Shown here piece by piece: positions 62,738 through 64,000 of a stretch of DNA of 64,000 nt. The translations under genes were made by a program, and so were the position numbers. How positions within the stretch are numbered: position 1 is the stretch's first letter; each line of letters opens with the position of its first letter. Source of the DNA: Bacteroidota bacterium (lineage in GTDB: Bacteria; Bacteroidota; Bacteroidia; Sphingobacteriales; Sphingobacteriaceae); contig JAHJVW010000128.1 in the NCBI GenBank assembly GCA_018828585.1, positions 1 to 64,000 of the forward strand. The letters run 5' to 3'. The notes under the pieces are model-generated. The model saw nothing but the letters and a program-made list of their open reading frames with translations, had not been told where the DNA came from and did not search any database.

Positions 62738-64000
62738 TTGCCAAAATCTAAAAATAATATTAGAGCATATTGGAACTTCTTAATAGGAGACGCTAAACAT
62801 TTTACTTTAGAGAGCAGGGTTTTTCATTCCTTTTCTATCACTGGACTTATAATTTGTGTTTTAGAAGTTTTAATAAATATTGGTATAAATTTTTATGAAT
62901 CAGCAATCATCTGTGTAGCCATTTTTTTAGTTCACGGATCTATTTTTTTATTAAGCAGGAAAAGGAATAACCTAAATTTAGCCATATTATTAACAGGATT
63001 TGAGTGTAATATTTTTCTGGGAGTAGCTTATTTTATAAGTGCAGGTATAGAGGGGCCTGTTATGCTTTTTTTTATATCTACATTATTCTTAATGTCTAGC
63101 ATATCTAAAGCTAAACAAGTTAAATTTTGGGTAGTAGTAAACATTTTTACTGCCATTTCAATTGGTTTAATAGAATATTATTATCCGAAATCTATTATAA
63201 GTACCTATTCTTCAAGATCGGACTTATTTATAGATAATATTTCCACGTATGTTGTTTGTGTTATTTTAGTTAGTTCGGGGATATATTATATTAAATCCGC
63301 TTATCGCAAACAAAATAAACACCTAAAAGAAAATACGGCTCAACTTATCAATTCTAATAAAGAGAAAGACAAACTTTTTTCAATTATTTCTCATGATGTA
63401 AAAGCCCCTTTAAATGCAATAAAGCAATACTTGGAGTTTTTAAATGAGGGCTTGCTAACACCACAAGAGAAAAATTATATGGAAGGAGAACTTTTAAAAA
63501 CAACCACAAGCACTCAAAACTTATTAGAAAATTTATTAGAGTGGTCCAAAATTCAAATAGACGGAATACCAATTAGTATAGATTATTTGAATCTTTTTGA
63601 AACGCTGAGGGATACTTTGGATTATGCAAAGAGTATGTGTGCTAAAAAAAAAATAATTTTTATTACAGACATCAATAAGGATTTAGTGTGCTTTTCGAAT
63701 AGCTATATGATACAATTGGTTCTTAGAAACCTGTTAAATAATGCTATAAAATTTACACCAAAAGAGGGTTTAATACATATAGGAACTATTATAGAAGACA
63801 AACAATGTAAAATTTATATTAAGGATAACGGGGTTGGTATAGCTGAAGATAAAAAAGACCAAATATTTTCTTTAAATGTTAAATCGACAGCGGGAACTGA
63901 AAACGAATCGGGGACAGGATTAGGCTTAGTATTGTGTAAAGAATATATGGATAAGCTGGGCGGAGCGATTACTTTTGAAAGTGAACCAAAATTAGGAACA
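62738..64000 (+). CDS. Membrane-bound sensor histidine kinase, 3'-truncated
   Basis: This frame is missing from the ORF track because it runs off the window and appears to begin at TTG (62738). The first ~190 residues hold about six hydrophobic segments (for example SITGLIICVLEVLINIG), a membrane sensor domain of the 7TM-like kind. Then comes a coiled linker (KENTAQLINSNKEKDK) and a HisKA with SIISHDVKAPLNAI. An HATPase follows with N-box NLLNNAIKF, G1 DNGVGI and G2 GTGLGLVLC. The frame is still open at base 64000. No response regulator is seen. The start codon is uncertain. Confidence 0.85.
   Translation, partial: MPKSKNNIRAYWNFLIGDAKHFTLESRVFHSFSITGLIICVLEVLINIGINFYESAIICVAIFLVHGSIFLLSRKRNNLNLAILLTGFECNIFLGVAYFISAGIEGPVMLFFISTLFLMSSISKAKQVKFWVVVNIFTAISIGLIEYYYPKSIISTYSSRSDLFIDNISTYVVCVILVSSGIYYIKSAYRKQNKHLKENTAQLINSNKEKDKLFSIISHDVKAPLNAIKQYLEFLNEGLLTPQEKNYMEGELLKTTTSTQNLLENLLEWSKIQIDGIPISIDYLNLFETLRDTLDYAKSMCAKKKIIFITDINKDLVCFSNSYMIQLVLRNLLNNAIKFTPKEGLIHIGTIIEDKQCKIYIKDNGVGIAEDKKDQIFSLNVKSTAGTENESGTGLGLVLCKEYMDKLGGAITFESEPKLGT

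Overview
The window is AT-rich chromosomal DNA from a Bacteroidota member, most likely family Sphingobacteriaceae (Pedobacter-like). The evidence is a SusC/SusD pair, TonB receptors, several families largely confined to this phylum (DUF4834, DUF6427, a Bacteroidetes-type single-subunit SdhC), a stand-alone short PurQ, and TANNTTTG-type -7 promoter elements. Species assignment is inference. I saw no prophage, CRISPR array, rRNA or tRNA gene, so most of it reads as core chromosome.

Layout. 1-4.9 kb: the 3' end of an SDR reductase, a 44-aa lipoprotein, a conserved unknown, an AlkB-like dioxygenase, a DUF427 protein with a MerA-like flavoprotein, and a small beta-barrel. 5-7.8 kb: a TonB receptor with a secreted TPR partner. 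8-19 kb: an amino-sugar / peptidoglycan-fragment locus with DUF4397 lipoprotein, SusD, SusC, a DeoR-type regulator, AnmK, a NagB-PIG-L fusion and a DUF5009 acyltransferase-like protein. Three of its control regions share one 20-bp operator-like sequence. 19-30 kb (minus strand): LptC, an outer-membrane protein, CoaX, PurQ, DUF6427, a glycosyltransferase, an LpxH-like hydrolase, a new 34-aa membrane protein, DinB, YjjG, Upp, a REP-associated transposase with its palindromes, and a polysaccharide-deacetylase-like protein. 30-45 kb: UvrB, DUF4834, DapF, HtrA, PdeM, SdhCAB, DUF1028, an aldo/keto reductase, an Ada-like alkyltransferase, a dipeptide epimerase and GltX.

45.3-48.6 kb is a compact five-gene operon (Rieske protein, thioredoxin-like protein, ApbE, DUF4266 lipoprotein, DUF3570 barrel). 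It looks like an envelope redox or cofactor-insertion system for which I know no assigned function. 48.6-64 kb: pirin, an NAD(P)-binding protein, an ABC-F ATPase, a small membrane protein, MnmG, an Ig-like lipoprotein, gamma-carbonic anhydrase, NadB, NadA, an S41 protease, ThiL, a MaoC-like protein, and a membrane histidine kinase that runs off the window and is absent from the ORF track.

The 52-59.5 kb part also carries chromosome-maintenance signals. Two perfect ParB-binding (parS) sequences flank the start of mnmG, and a third with one mismatch lies in nadA. The 440-bp AT-rich gap between nadB and nadA holds two perfect and two near-perfect DnaA boxes. Together these suggest the window lies at or near the replication origin. 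The most notable observations are the origin/parS cluster, the shared operator of the amino-sugar locus, and the ApbE-DUF4266-DUF3570 operon.
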